Below are positions 1-11,612 of a DNA stretch of 64,000 nt, piece after piece (the first letter of the stretch is position 1; each line of letters opens with the position of its first letter). The stretch lies in assembly GCA_002281775.1 (NCBI GenBank), contig NCGY01000004.1:1-64000 (forward strand), written 5' to 3'. Position numbers and translations under genes: made by a program. The notes below the pieces were generated by a model that worked only from the letters and a program-made list of their open reading frames with translations, searched no databases and was not told the DNA's origin. The DNA comes from Hydrogenophilales bacterium 16-64-46 (GTDB lineage Bacteria; Pseudomonadota; Gammaproteobacteria; Burkholderiales; Thiobacillaceae).

Positions 1-2343
1 GACAGCGCCGACATCCTCAACCTCTACGGTGACCGCTATCCCGAAATCGTTACCGACAACGGCGAGTTGGGCCTCTACCAGCAGGGCGGCCACGAAGCCA
101 TCTATATCGAACACGTCGATGCGCTGACCTCCCTGTTCGGTCACGGAAAAGTCGGCATGACCGACAGTCTCGCCGTCTACGACCTCTTCATTCAACTCGA
201 TGCCGGCTTGCAAACAGGCTCCGCCGACACCGTCCTCGCCAGACTCAAACCCCTGTTCGAAGCCGCCAGCAACGACGACGGCCAGTTCGAGGGATTGAAT
301 CCCAAACCCAACGCCAGCCTCGAAACCCTCGTCAACGCCCTGGCCGATCTCTTCAACACCGGAGTCAGGATCAGCGACGCGCAAACCGATGATCGCGACG
401 CACTGTACCTCGCCATTGACGCCATACGCGACAACGCCAACTACCAGCTTGCCGTCCAGGCCAGCGATTTCATCACCGTACAACCGCTCACCGCGTTCAA
501 CCGCGACCAGATCGTTGCGCGCGCCCGGCAAAACGACGCCGAAGGTCTGGCCTATCGCTACGCCATCGTCAACATGACGCCTTTCGCCATCAGCGGCGAC
601 GCCGCAATCTACGCCAGCCATAACACCCACGGCGAGCTTGACCTCTACAACCCCGCCACCGGCACAGGCAGCCTCACCGATCAATACCTCAAGGACCGCG
701 CCGCCATGCTGTCGTGGCAACTGCAATTCGACACCAACGACACCCAGCCCGTCGGCGACACCTACGTCCAACTCCAGGGCGGCACACCGTTCTACTTCGA
801 GGATTTCACCAGCAACGCGATTAGCACCAAGATGCGCATCGGCGGCGGCGATACGGTGAACGCCGTCATGAGCCGGCCGCTTTCGGATTTCAATCTCGTC
901 GTCTTCGGCTCGGAGAACAGCGACCTGCTCACCGGGCAGGGCAAGGCTGATCGGCTGTATGGGGGGGATGGTACCGACACACTCACCGGCAATGCTGGCA
1001 ACGACTATCTCGAAGGTGGCGCGGGCAACGACACCTACATCCTCAACACCGGGGACGGCTTCGACACCGTCCTCGACAGCGACGGCTCCGGCGTCGTACG
1101 CATCGCCGGCATCGACGCCCAAGGCAGCGCCACCGCTGGCCTCGATCCCGCCGACTGGCAGCACACCGACGGCAGCAGCACCTGGATCGACCGCAAGAAC
1201 AACATCGTCTACACCCGAAGCATCGTTGCCGGCGAAACCCGGCTCACCCTCAAGCAAGGCAATGCCGTCGTAGTGATCAGGGGCTGGTCCGACGGCGAAC
1301 TTGGCATCGTCCTCGGCGAGGGGGGTGCCCCAGAAGCACCCGTCACGACCCTCGACCTCAGCGGCGACCTCGCCCCCCACGACACCGACCCCACCGAATC
1401 CGGCCTCCAGGCCGACTACGATACCCTCCACAACCTCCTCGTCACCGGCGACGCCCAGCCCCGCCCCGACATCCTCTACGGCGGCACCGATAACGACCGC
1501 CTCCAGGGCCTTACCGGCACCGACTACCTCGCAGGCTTTGCCGGCGACGACCTGCTTGAAGGCGGCACCGAAGCCGACGCACTGGCCGGCGGAACCGGAG
1601 CCGACACCCTCAGGGGCGAAGACGGCAACGACATCCTCCTGGGTGATCGCGACCTCACCATCGTCGATTCCTACGACTACACCGCTGACGGCAGCCTCCT
1701 GGCCGCCATCACCCACACCCTGGATGCGGACGGTGCACTCGTTCACAGCTACCAGATCGACATCGCCACCGCCTCCCCCGCGGACGGCGGCGCCGACCAC
1801 ATCGAAGGCGGTCTCGGCGACGACCTCGTCTTTGCCGGGCGCGCGACGACACCGTCGACGGCGGCGCAGGTACCGACGTCGTCTTCGGCGAAGGCGGCAA
1901 CGACCTCATTGAAGGCGGCGATCACGACGACATCCTCGTCGGCGACAGCTACGGCGCCGGCGTCCCCTACGGCGACGACGTCCTCCTGGGCGGTGCCGGC
2001 AACGACTGGCTCTACGGCACTGGCGGCCATGACTATCTCGAAGGCGGCGAAGGCAACGACGTCCTCCTCGGCGACGGCAACGGCACCGCCGACGCAGGCA
2101 ACGACATCCTCCTTGGCGGCGAAGGCGGCGACAGCCTCTACGGCGGCGGCGGAGACGACCTGCTGCTGGGCGGCGCAGGCGACGACATCCTCCGGGGCGA
2201 AGACGGCGACGACGTCCTCATCGGCGGCGAAGGCAACGACACCCTGCTGGGCGGTGCCGGCAACGACACCCTCATCGACGAAAGCCTGGCCGGCGGCACC
2301 GTCAACCTCGCCGGCGAAGCGGGCGACGACCGCTACGAGTTGA
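1..2343 (+). CDS. RTX calcium-binding protein, upstream frame (5' partial, frameshifted)
   Basis: The frame is open from base 1, so the gene begins before the window. Roughly the first 300 residues are a non-repeat region; then glycine/aspartate-rich RTX nonapeptides of the type GGxGxDxLxGG begin near base 950. At about 1840-1845 the RTX pattern stops in this frame and becomes a meaningless Thr/Ala/Ser-rich tail ending at 2341-2343. The correct repeats (GDDTVDGGAGTD...) continue in the third frame from base 1845. One extra base near 1842 would restore a single reading frame running to 7232, so this and the next entry are two parts of one gene. The break may be a real mutation, programmed slippage or an assembly error. 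RTX repeats bind Ca2+ outside the cell after type I secretion, and the matching exporter lies downstream. Confidence 0.8.
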   Translation, partial: DSADILNLYGDRYPEIVTDNGELGLYQQGGHEAIYIEHVDALTSLFGHGKVGMTDSLAVYDLFIQLDAGLQTGSADTVLARLKPLFEAASNDDGQFEGLNPKPNASLETLVNALADLFNTGVRISDAQTDDRDALYLAIDAIRDNANYQLAVQASDFITVQPLTAFNRDQIVARARQNDAEGLAYRYAIVNMTPFAISGDAAIYASHNTHGELDLYNPATGTGSLTDQYLKDRAAMLSWQLQFDTNDTQPVGDTYVQLQGGTPFYFEDFTSNAISTKMRIGGGDTVNAVMSRPLSDFNLVVFGSENSDLLTGQGKADRLYGGDGTDTLTGNAGNDYLEGGAGNDTYILNTGDGFDTVLDSDGSGVVRIAGIDAQGSATAGLDPADWQHTDGSSTWIDRKNNIVYTRSIVAGETRLTLKQGNAVVVIRGWSDGELGIVLGEGGAPEAPVTTLDLSGDLAPHDTDPTESGLQADYDTLHNLLVTGDAQPRPDILYGGTDNDRLQGLTGTDYLAGFAGDDLLEGGTEADALAGGTGADTLRGEDGNDILLGDRDLTIVDSYDYTADGSLLAAITHTLDADGALVHSYQIDIATASPADGGADHIEGGLGDDLVFAGRATTPSTAAQVPTSSSAKAATTSLKAAITTTSSSATATAPASPTATTSSWAVPATTGSTALAAMTISKAAKATTSSSATATAPPTQATTSSLAAKAATASTAAAETTCCWAAQATTSSGAKTATTSSSAAKATTPCWAVPATTPSSTKAWPAAPSTSPAKRATTATS

Positions 2344-5300
2344 CCGGTGAGGGTAGCGTCAACCTCTACGACAACCAGGGCCACAACAGCATCGTGCTCG
2401 GCAGCGGCGACAGCCTCGAAGGCGCATCGCTCGCGCTGGACGCCGACGGCACCGGCTACGTCGTCGGCCTCACCAACGGCCGCAGCCTCAGTGCCCAGAA
2501 CGGATTCTTCGGGACGGCGGGGACGGTGCAGGATGCGAACGGGGCGGAGGTGGATCTGGAGGGGTGGGCGGGGACGGCGCTGACGGCGGATCTGGTGTTG
2601 CAGCTGGATGATGCTGGTGGAATGGTGTATGGCGGTGCGGGGCACGATGTGCTGTATGGCGGTGCGGGGAGCGACACACTCTCCGGCCACATGGGCAACG
2701 ACACGCTGGAGGGGCAGGGCGGAAACGATACGTTGAATGGCGGCCAGGGAGACGATGCGCTGAACGGCGGGGATGGCGATGATCAGCTCTTCGGCGGCGA
2801 AGGCAGGGATGTACTGGACGGCGGTCTGGGTAGCGACGTTCTGGATGGCGGTGCCGGGGACGACGTATTGCGCGCTGGACAGGGCGATCCGGAGGGGGGC
2901 TTTGCAAAAACCCTGACTGGTGGCGAGGGGAACGACACCCTGATCGGGTTGGCGTGGGGAAGTGTCGATACGGCCAGCTACGCAGCCGATCCAGGCGCGG
3001 TCGTCGTCGAACTGGGCCGGGGGTATGCAAACGACGGATGGGGTGGAATCGACAATCTGGTTGATATCGACGCTGCGACGGGAAGCGCATTCGATGATGT
3101 TCTGATTGGCAACGGCGATGCCAATGTGTTGTCCGGCGGGGAGGGCAATGACGTTCTGGATGGCGTGGAAGGCAATGACACCATGGCGGGTGAGGCTGGG
3201 GTGGACAGCTACCTGATGCGGCGTGGCAGCGGCAGCGACATCATCATCGAGCAAGCGGGCGAATCGAGCATACTGGTCCTCGAAGGCCTAGCGCTGGAGG
3301 ATTTGCGCGGCGAGCTACTGGGTAACGATCTGCTGCTCACGTCGAGCAAGGCTCAGGACAGTGTGTTGATCAAGGATTACACCGTACTAGCCACAGATTG
3401 GCGTGTGCAGCTTGCTGATACCGAAGGGGATCAGTCGCTCGCCGATGTGCTCGCTGCCAATGAGGCAGTCCTGGATGCATTGGAACTGACAGCTCGTCTC
3501 AAGCAGGAGTTTCAGGATGCCTGGTATGCGCAGGAAACAGGAGATTTGCTGAAGCAGGGTTGGCAGGAAACGGACGAGGGCGAGTTCGTCTCCGGGATTA
3601 ACCTCTCGGTGAGCTATGTCGAGTCCCTCGACAGGGGAACGGTGGATTTATATGCCACTACGACGTATGTATCGGGCGTGGGAACCTTGTATTCGTCTCC
3701 GACCGGAGCGGCGAATGGTGCCAGCACAATGCCTCTGGCACCAGGGTTCAATGGAACCGCAACGGTCAGTCACACAAACAGTTTCCAGTCAGCGCAATTC
3801 GAAACCGTGCTGATCGAGAGTAACGACGAGGTGATCGAGAGTAGCGCGAGTGGCCAGCTGGAAATCGGTCAAACAACGGGAAATTGGGCTGTAACAGTGG
3901 ATTGGTACAGCCGGAAGATATACCAGGATCAGTCCACCACAAACGAATTCTATGGCTGGATCGACTCTGGATATGGTTATGACTTTGATGTTGTCAGCTA
4001 CACGTTGGAGGATGAAACCTCTATTCGTCTGTATGGGCAGGTGACTTCACTCGAACCTACTACGGACGCGGCCAGCACGCTCTCCGGTACTGAGTTGGCG
4101 CAGCAGACCTGGTATCACCAGGATCCCGACAATCAATTCACCTTGGCGCTGACGAAGACCGAGGTGGTGATTTCCAGCTCGGAAATCCTGGCTGGCGCGG
4201 GAAACAACAGTATTCATGCCTTCGCTGGGGACATGGTGTCTGCGGGTGCTGGCGACGACATCATTCTTGATGCGGCATTTAATTTCTACAGCATCTACAG
4301 CAAAGCGCTTGGGTTTTTTGCGGATGCCGGCCCTGGAAACGACCGGATCGTCGGGGGGGTATACGACGACATACAGATCGGCGGGGAAGGGGATGATTAT
4401 CTCTGGGGCGGCATCGCAGGCTCGGATACTTTCGTCATGAACGCCAGCAATAATGGGCAGGATGTGCTTGTCGATGACGCCGTTTGGCAGGCCGGTGATG
4501 AAGGCGTCATCTGGCCTGGAGCAGCAAAGGATACGGTTGTGTTCAGCGAAGGTGTGACCTTTGATGATTTGAGTTTCAGCCTTGGCACGATTTTGCATGC
4601 CGATGTGCTGGTCACCCTTGATGTTCCATTGATGGAACCTGGATACGGAAGTCTGGTGCGAGATTTGGGTGTGCTGACCACGCTGGATATTTCTTGGGGT
4701 GAAGACAGCCAGGTGCGTATTGCACTTGATCCGGGAGGCTGGTCGTCAGTAGAACAGCTTTTGCGTACGCAAGGCAACACGAATTATGACCTGGATGGTT
4801 CGGGTCAGATAACGCGCGACAGTGAGTTTGGCATTGAACAACTCGAATTTGCAGACGGTACGGTAGTCGAAATTGACGCTTTGCTGTCCCAACTGGGGCT
4901 AGTTGCTGCGCAAGCCTATTTTTATGTCGAATCAGATAACGCGGTTGCCTACGTTCAATCCCTGAACACCTACCAGGGGGTGCTCGATGCCACTGGGCAG
5001 ACGGGGCTGGTCATCCAGCGCGGAAGCAGCGGGCAGTTGTATGGTGATAACCCGCGCGACGTAATCTTTACGGGCGCGGGGGATACGCTGGTATTCGTGC
5101 GGAATCTTAACGGTACGGATCTGATCTTGCAGGACGAAGGGCGGGTGAACGTGATGTCAACCTTCCTTCAACGCATCGGTGACGATTCGAGTAGCTCGCA
5201 TCAACTGGAAATGGCTAGGGTGGGGGATGACTTGCAATTCAGGGCGATCAATATCGGGTTTGGGTTGACTACCGGGTCAGCCGAATTTCCGGATCAAGGA

Positions 5301-7232
5301 ATAGAATTTTTTGAAGTCTCTGAAACCTTCGAGGTGTTCACAATCAAGGGCTGGTTCAGCCAGGCTGCGACGTCGGCGGTTTACCTGAACGGTAGCTATG
5401 AACTGACCAGTCTGGTGGAGCAATTTGCCGGCCAGCAAGGGGGCGTGATTGCGGATGGGGCGTCAATTCGACTCGCGGAGCTTGATGTGACGCAGGCGGA
5501 AATTGATTGGTGGAGCACCGGTTTTTTACCGGCCTTCACACAAGGGGAAGGCCAGGATTTCAATTCGCTGATTGGTTTGAGCGGCCCGCTTGAGAATGTC
5601 TTCGAATTCCACGCTGGCATGGGTGATGTCGGGGCTGTGTCCGTTTCCGACATCGATCTCTTGCAGTTTGCTTCATCGGTAGATTTCAATGCGCTAACGT
5701 TTACCCGATCAGGCGATGATCTGGTGATTTCTCATGGCGCGGATGCACTCCGGATAACGGGGAGTTATCTGGAGGATGTGGAGAAACCCTTTGTTTTGCT
5801 TGCGGAATGGGAGGGCGCGACGCTGGATGAACTGAATGATTTTGGTGTTTTAAGGTTCGGTACTGACGGGGATGATAACTTGATGGCAGCCACCGAGCAT
5901 GACTGGTCGCTGTATGGTTACGAGGGCAACGACGCGCTACAAGGCTTGGCAGGCAGCGACTATCTGGATGGAGGAGGCGGGGACGACGTTTTGGACGGCG
6001 GCGCAGGTTCAGACTATCTGTTCGGCGGCGAAGGCAACGATATCCATGTCGTCGATAACCAGTCTGATACCGTACTCGAATATGAGGATGAAGGCACGGA
6101 CACAGTGCAGTCCGTAGTTTCTTTCAGCCTTGGCGGCAACCTCGAAAATCTCACCCTCACCGGCACATCCTCTATAAACGCCACAGGCAATAGTCTGGCC
6201 AACGTGTTGACGGGCAACATGGGCAACAACATCCTCAATGGTGGTGAAGGGGCCGATGCCTTGATCGGCGGCGCGGGCGACGACATCTATGTTGTGGACA
6301 ATGTGGGCGATGTGACGACCGAAAACGCCGGCGAAGGAACCGATGCCATCGAAGTCGGTTTCAGCTATAGCCTTGCCGACAAGGCCAATGTAGAGAACCT
6401 GACGCTGACCGGCACGGCTGCCATCGACGGTACGGGCAACGCCGCCCAGAATGTAATCACCGGCAACAGCGCGGCCAACAAGCTTTCTGGCGGCAGCGGA
6501 GCAGATACCCTGACCGGCGGCGCAGGCAACGACCGCCTCAACGGCGGTGCCGGCAACGACACCATGCTGGGTGGTAGCGGCAACGACATTTATGTGGTCA
6601 ACGTGGCTACCGACATCGTGACCGAGTACATCAACGAAGGCACCGACACCGTCGAGACCGGCGTCACGCTAACCTTGGCCGCCAACGTCGAGAATCTCAC
6701 GCTTACTGGCGGCAGCGCCATCAATGGCACGGGCAACAATCTTTTCAACGTGCTCATCGGCAACGGCGCGAACAACGACCTGTTTGGTGCGGCGGGCGAC
6801 GACAAGCTCGATGGCCTGGGCGGAACCGACACGCTGATTGGCGGTACTGGAAACGACACCTTCCGTCTGGGGCGCGGTTACGGCACCGACACCGTCATCG
6901 AGAACGACACCACCGCCGGCAACTCCGACATCGCGCAGTTCCTCTCGGGCGTGTCCGCCGAGCAGATATGGTTCCAGAAAGTGGGCAACCATCTGGAGGC
7001 CAGCATCATCGGCACCAGCGACAAACTGGTGATCAAGGACTGGTATCTGGGCACGGCCAAGCACGTCGAGCAGTTCAAGACCACCGACGGCGCGTTGACC
7101 CTGCTGGACAGTCAGGTCGATAACTTGGTGAATGCCATGGCGAGTTTCGCCCCGCCTGCCGCCGGCCAGACCACGCTGCCGCAAAACTACCAGGATGCCC
7201 TGGCCGGCGTGATCGCGGCCAACTGGCAGTAG
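2340..7232 (+). CDS. Giant RTX calcium-binding secreted protein, downstream frame
   Basis: The formal start is a TTG at 2340, but the same frame is open and carries RTX repeats from 1845, so this is almost certainly the continuation of the preceding frame. Bases 1845-3200 encode dense RTX nonapeptides. Bases 3250-5850 encode about 870 residues with few RTX motifs, lower GC and an EF-hand-like loop (DLDGSGQITRD, near 4788). RTX repeats return at 5880-6860, including three long modules, followed by a C-terminal region expected to hold the uncleaved type I secretion signal. No catalytic domain was recognised. It could be an adhesin, S-layer-like protein or large RTX toxin-like protein. Membership of the RTX family is certain; its function is unknown. 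Confidence 0.85.
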   Translation: MTGEGSVNLYDNQGHNSIVLGSGDSLEGASLALDADGTGYVVGLTNGRSLSAQNGFFGTAGTVQDANGAEVDLEGWAGTALTADLVLQLDDAGGMVYGGAGHDVLYGGAGSDTLSGHMGNDTLEGQGGNDTLNGGQGDDALNGGDGDDQLFGGEGRDVLDGGLGSDVLDGGAGDDVLRAGQGDPEGGFAKTLTGGEGNDTLIGLAWGSVDTASYAADPGAVVVELGRGYANDGWGGIDNLVDIDAATGSAFDDVLIGNGDANVLSGGEGNDVLDGVEGNDTMAGEAGVDSYLMRRGSGSDIIIEQAGESSILVLEGLALEDLRGELLGNDLLLTSSKAQDSVLIKDYTVLATDWRVQLADTEGDQSLADVLAANEAVLDALELTARLKQEFQDAWYAQETGDLLKQGWQETDEGEFVSGINLSVSYVESLDRGTVDLYATTTYVSGVGTLYSSPTGAANGASTMPLAPGFNGTATVSHTNSFQSAQFETVLIESNDEVIESSASGQLEIGQTTGNWAVTVDWYSRKIYQDQSTTNEFYGWIDSGYGYDFDVVSYTLEDETSIRLYGQVTSLEPTTDAASTLSGTELAQQTWYHQDPDNQFTLALTKTEVVISSSEILAGAGNNSIHAFAGDMVSAGAGDDIILDAAFNFYSIYSKALGFFADAGPGNDRIVGGVYDDIQIGGEGDDYLWGGIAGSDTFVMNASNNGQDVLVDDAVWQAGDEGVIWPGAAKDTVVFSEGVTFDDLSFSLGTILHADVLVTLDVPLMEPGYGSLVRDLGVLTTLDISWGEDSQVRIALDPGGWSSVEQLLRTQGNTNYDLDGSGQITRDSEFGIEQLEFADGTVVEIDALLSQLGLVAAQAYFYVESDNAVAYVQSLNTYQGVLDATGQTGLVIQRGSSGQLYGDNPRDVIFTGAGDTLVFVRNLNGTDLILQDEGRVNVMSTFLQRIGDDSSSSHQLEMARVGDDLQFRAINIGFGLTTGSAEFPDQGIEFFEVSETFEVFTIKGWFSQAATSAVYLNGSYELTSLVEQFAGQQGGVIADGASIRLAELDVTQAEIDWWSTGFLPAFTQGEGQDFNSLIGLSGPLENVFEFHAGMGDVGAVSVSDIDLLQFASSVDFNALTFTRSGDDLVISHGADALRITGSYLEDVEKPFVLLAEWEGATLDELNDFGVLRFGTDGDDNLMAATEHDWSLYGYEGNDALQGLAGSDYLDGGGGDDVLDGGAGSDYLFGGEGNDIHVVDNQSDTVLEYEDEGTDTVQSVVSFSLGGNLENLTLTGTSSINATGNSLANVLTGNMGNNILNGGEGADALIGGAGDDIYVVDNVGDVTTENAGEGTDAIEVGFSYSLADKANVENLTLTGTAAIDGTGNAAQNVITGNSAANKLSGGSGADTLTGGAGNDRLNGGAGNDTMLGGSGNDIYVVNVATDIVTEYINEGTDTVETGVTLTLAANVENLTLTGGSAINGTGNNLFNVLIGNGANNDLFGAAGDDKLDGLGGTDTLIGGTGNDTFRLGRGYGTDTVIENDTTAGNSDIAQFLSGVSAEQIWFQKVGNHLEASIIGTSDKLVIKDWYLGTAKHVEQFKTTDGALTLLDSQVDNLVNAMASFAPPAAGQTTLPQNYQDALAGVIAANWQ
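6043..6860 (+). repeat. Three tandem RTX-linker modules within the giant RTX protein
   Basis: Three successive coding modules each begin with a Y/HVV(D/N) strand, contain EGTD(T/A)(V/I), then ENLTLTG, then GTGN/ATGN, and end in RTX nonapeptides. They begin near 6043, 6286 and 6589. This is a common module in RTX adhesin-like proteins. Divergence between the copies suggests old duplication rather than recent amplification. Confidence 0.75.
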
Positions 7233-7317
7233 TACATCGTCGCCAGTCCGCTGCCCGGCCTATCTAACTTTCATGGCGTATGACACCCCGGTAAATGAAA
7301 AAACGTGCTTGCCGTAG

Positions 7318-7382
7318 GTCGGGAACACTTTCCCGACATCTTCGTACTCCACCTGCCGTTGCGGCGGCAAGGTGTTGCCGCC
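7318..7382. other. Two short hairpins in the RTX-exporter intergenic gap
   Basis: GTCGGGAA(7318-7325)/TTCCCGAC(7330-7337) and GGCGGCAA(7363-7370)/TTGCCGCC(7375-7382) are perfect 8-bp inverted repeats with 4-base loops. They lie in the 213-base gap between the RTX gene and its exporter. Neither is followed by a T-run, so they resemble REP-like elements or processing sites more than classical terminators. I see no gene in this gap. Confidence 0.45.
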
Positions 7383-7445
7383 CTACGTCTACCGGGTGTT
7401 TTCTACGTTAAAGCCGGGTAGCGGCGGCCATCCGGGCAGACCCTC

Positions 7446-9599
<2,154 letters not shown>

Positions 9600-9603
9600 G
9601 CGC

Positions 9604-9882
9604 TCAGCCTGGCGTGTGGGTCTTGAGCCAGTCTTTCAACGCGGCGTCAAGCCGGGTCTGCCAGCCCGCGCCTGTGGCGCGGAAGGGCGTCACAACTTCG
9701 GGCGAAAGACGGATGGTGATGCGTTCCTTGAGCGGCGCTTTCTGTGCGCCGCGCGTGCGCGATGACAAAACGGCCTTCAGGGATTCAGGCAGTTCGGAGA
9801 AAGGAATGGCGCGGGCGAAATCTTCAGCCGTCCATTCGGGGTTGTCTTCGTCGATCAAATCAGGTTTGGGTTTGCGATTCAT
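9604..9882 (-). CDS. brnA: BrnA-type antitoxin
   Basis: A 92-aa protein with the BrnA pattern: an N-terminal NPEWTAEDFARAIPFSELPE segment, then a ribbon-helix-helix-like DNA-binding part (ITIRLSPEVVTPFRATG, then WQTRLDAALKDWL). BrnA dimers neutralise the BrnT toxin and repress their own promoter. The gene overlaps the end of brnT by 23 bases, which implies translational coupling. It sits on the strand opposite the exporter genes and its stop is only 4 bases from the stop of the ABC transporter gene. Confidence 0.88.
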   Translation of the reverse strand: MNRKPKPDLIDEDNPEWTAEDFARAIPFSELPESLKAVLSSRTRGAQKAPLKERITIRLSPEVVTPFRATGAGWQTRLDAALKDWLKTHTPG

Positions 9883-10135
9883 AAAGTCTTACCTCGCGTT
9901 GATTGGCTTTGCGAAAACTGACCACTCGAATGCCGTCGGTCAGACCGACAAAAACCAATGTGTGCAAGCGATCATCCAGATACCCCAGCGCGCGGAAACG
10001 CGTCTCGCCATAATCCCGCCGGTTATCCACGGTGATGGTCGCCGTTTCAAAATCAAAATCTACCGCCCGCTCAAACGACAACCCGCGTTCACGAATATTC
10101 CGTTCGTTTTTCGCCGGATCGAATGCGATGCGCAT
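9860..10135 (-). CDS. brnT: BrnT-type ribonuclease toxin
   Basis: A 91-aa protein starting MRIAFDPAKNERNIRERGLS, the typical BrnT opening (FDPxKxxxNxxKHG). It also has the core RFRALGYLDDRLHTLVFVGL and the C-terminal RVVSFRKANQREVR. BrnT proteins have a RelE-like fold and act as ribonucleases that stop translation under stress. The order brnT then brnA, with overlap, is standard. The pair lies between the two type I secretion genes on the opposite strand, so it was probably inserted into that operon. Confidence 0.9.
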   Translation of the reverse strand: MRIAFDPAKNERNIRERGLSFERAVDFDFETATITVDNRRDYGETRFRALGYLDDRLHTLVFVGLTDGIRVVSFRKANQREVRLYESQTQT

Positions 10136-10141
10136 GGCCGG

Positions 10142-10170
10142 ATTGTATGTACAGAATAATCATGGCGCAA
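10142..10170 (-). promoter_or_regulatory. Candidate brnTA promoter
   Basis: On the minus strand, TTGCGC (10165-10170) and TACAAT (10142-10147) are separated by 17 bases. They resemble -35 and -10 boxes just upstream of the brnT start at 10135. A GTACATAC stretch overlaps the -10 and could be part of an autoregulatory operator. This is a pattern match only. Confidence 0.35.
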
Positions 10171-10190
10171 GCCCGAGCCCTCCCCGAATC

Positions 10191-11606
10191 ATGAAACGCC
10201 AAGCTCTCTCCGATCTCTTCAAGCGCTACGCCAGGATATTCCGCCACGCCTGGTCGCACCGCAAAGAAACCGACGCCCCCGACCTGCACCTACACGAGGC
10301 CCAGTTTCTGCCCGCCGCCCTGGCCCTGCGCGATACCCCGGTGCATCCCGCGCCGCGCATCGCGCTGTGGCTCATCATGGCCTTCGCCCTGATCGCGCTG
10401 GTGTGGGCGATCTTCGGTCGCATCGACGTGGTGGCCACCGCCGTCGGCAAGATCATCCCCAACGACCGCACCAAGGTGATCCAGCCGATGGAAACCGCCG
10501 TGGTCAAGGCGATCCATGTGCGCGACGGCCAAACGGTGAAACTGGGCCAGGTGCTGATTGAGCTCGACGCCACCAGTGCCGCCGCCGATAGCGAACGCCT
10601 GCGCAACGAAGCACTGACCGCGCGTCTGGAGGCCCTGCGAGCGCAGGCCCTGCTGACGGCGCTCACCCGTGGCGCGCCCCCAAAACTACAGCCCGTGGCG
10701 GGCGTCGATCCCGCCCGCCTGCTTGCCGAGCAGAATCAGGCCACCGGCCAGTTTCAGGAATACCAGGCGCGTCGCCTGCAACTCCAGACCGAGATTGCCC
10801 GCCGCCGGGCCGAACTCCAGGCCACTCAGGATCAGGTCACCAAGCTCGAACAAACCGCCCCCATTGCCCGCCAGCGCGCGCAGGATTATCAAAAGCTGGT
10901 GTCGGAGAACTTCATCTCCCGGCACGGCTACCTGGAACGTGAGCAGGCGCGTATCGAACAGGAACAGGACCTGGCCGCCAGCCGCTCCAAAGTCGCGGAA
11001 ATCCGGGCTGCGCTGATGGAAGCGCAACAGCAGCAAGCCACGCTCACCGCCGAAACACGCCGCCAGCTTCTGGATCAACTCAACCTCGCTTCGCAAAAAG
11101 CCGCTTCGTTGCAGCAGGAACTGATCAAGACGGAGCAGCGGAGTCGATTGATGCGCCTCGCCGCACCGGTCGCCGGCACGGTGCAGCAACTAGCGGTCAG
11201 CACAGTGGGGGGGGTCGTCACCCCGGCCCAGCCACTGATGGTGATCGTGCCGAAAGAGAATGTGCTCGAAGTCGAAGCCATGCTGCCCAACAAGGACATC
11301 GGCTTCGTCAACCCCGGACAGGATGCCGAAGTGAAGGTGGAAACTTTCCCCTTCACCAAATACGGCACGATCCACGGCAAGATCACCCAGGTGTCGTCCG
11401 ATGCCATCCAGGACGAGAAGCTGGGATTGATCTACTCGACCCGGGTGAAGCTCGCCAGGGATACGCTGCGGGTGGAGAACAAGACTGTACGCCTGACGCC
11501 TGGCATGGCGGTGACGGTCGAGGTCAAGACTGGAACGCGGCGGGTGATCGAGTATTTCCTGAGCCCGCTGATGCAGGCGACGAGCGAGAGTTTACGCGAG
11601 CGGTAG
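10191..11606 (+). CDS. Type I secretion membrane-fusion protein (HlyD family)
   Basis: Periplasmic adaptor of the type I exporter, 471 aa from the ATG at 10191. This start gives the usual HlyD N-terminus (MKRQALSDLFKRYARIF); the frame stays open upstream only across brnT. It has a short cytoplasmic tail, one transmembrane helix (about residues 60-80, IALWLIMAFALIALVWAIFG), a lipoyl half (IHVRDGQTVKLGQVLIELDA), long coiled coils rich in Gln/Glu/Arg, the second lipoyl half (APVAGTVQQL), and a C-terminal beta-barrel with KVETFPFTKYGTIHG, typical of HlyD. It works with the ABC transporter at 7446-9599. With brnTA inserted upstream it may be expressed by readthrough or from its own promoter. Confidence 0.92.
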   Translation: MKRQALSDLFKRYARIFRHAWSHRKETDAPDLHLHEAQFLPAALALRDTPVHPAPRIALWLIMAFALIALVWAIFGRIDVVATAVGKIIPNDRTKVIQPMETAVVKAIHVRDGQTVKLGQVLIELDATSAAADSERLRNEALTARLEALRAQALLTALTRGAPPKLQPVAGVDPARLLAEQNQATGQFQEYQARRLQLQTEIARRRAELQATQDQVTKLEQTAPIARQRAQDYQKLVSENFISRHGYLEREQARIEQEQDLAASRSKVAEIRAALMEAQQQQATLTAETRRQLLDQLNLASQKAASLQQELIKTEQRSRLMRLAAPVAGTVQQLAVSTVGGVVTPAQPLMVIVPKENVLEVEAMLPNKDIGFVNPGQDAEVKVETFPFTKYGTIHGKITQVSSDAIQDEKLGLIYSTRVKLARDTLRVENKTVRLTPGMAVTVEVKTGTRRVIEYFLSPLMQATSESLRER

Positions 11607-11612
11607 GCCTGT

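Noticed and set aside
1749..3254. Long open frame on the minus strand opposite the RTX gene
   Set aside because: It mirrors the regular GGxGxD codon pattern of the RTX repeats; the product is low-complexity and the plus-strand frame is clearly coding.
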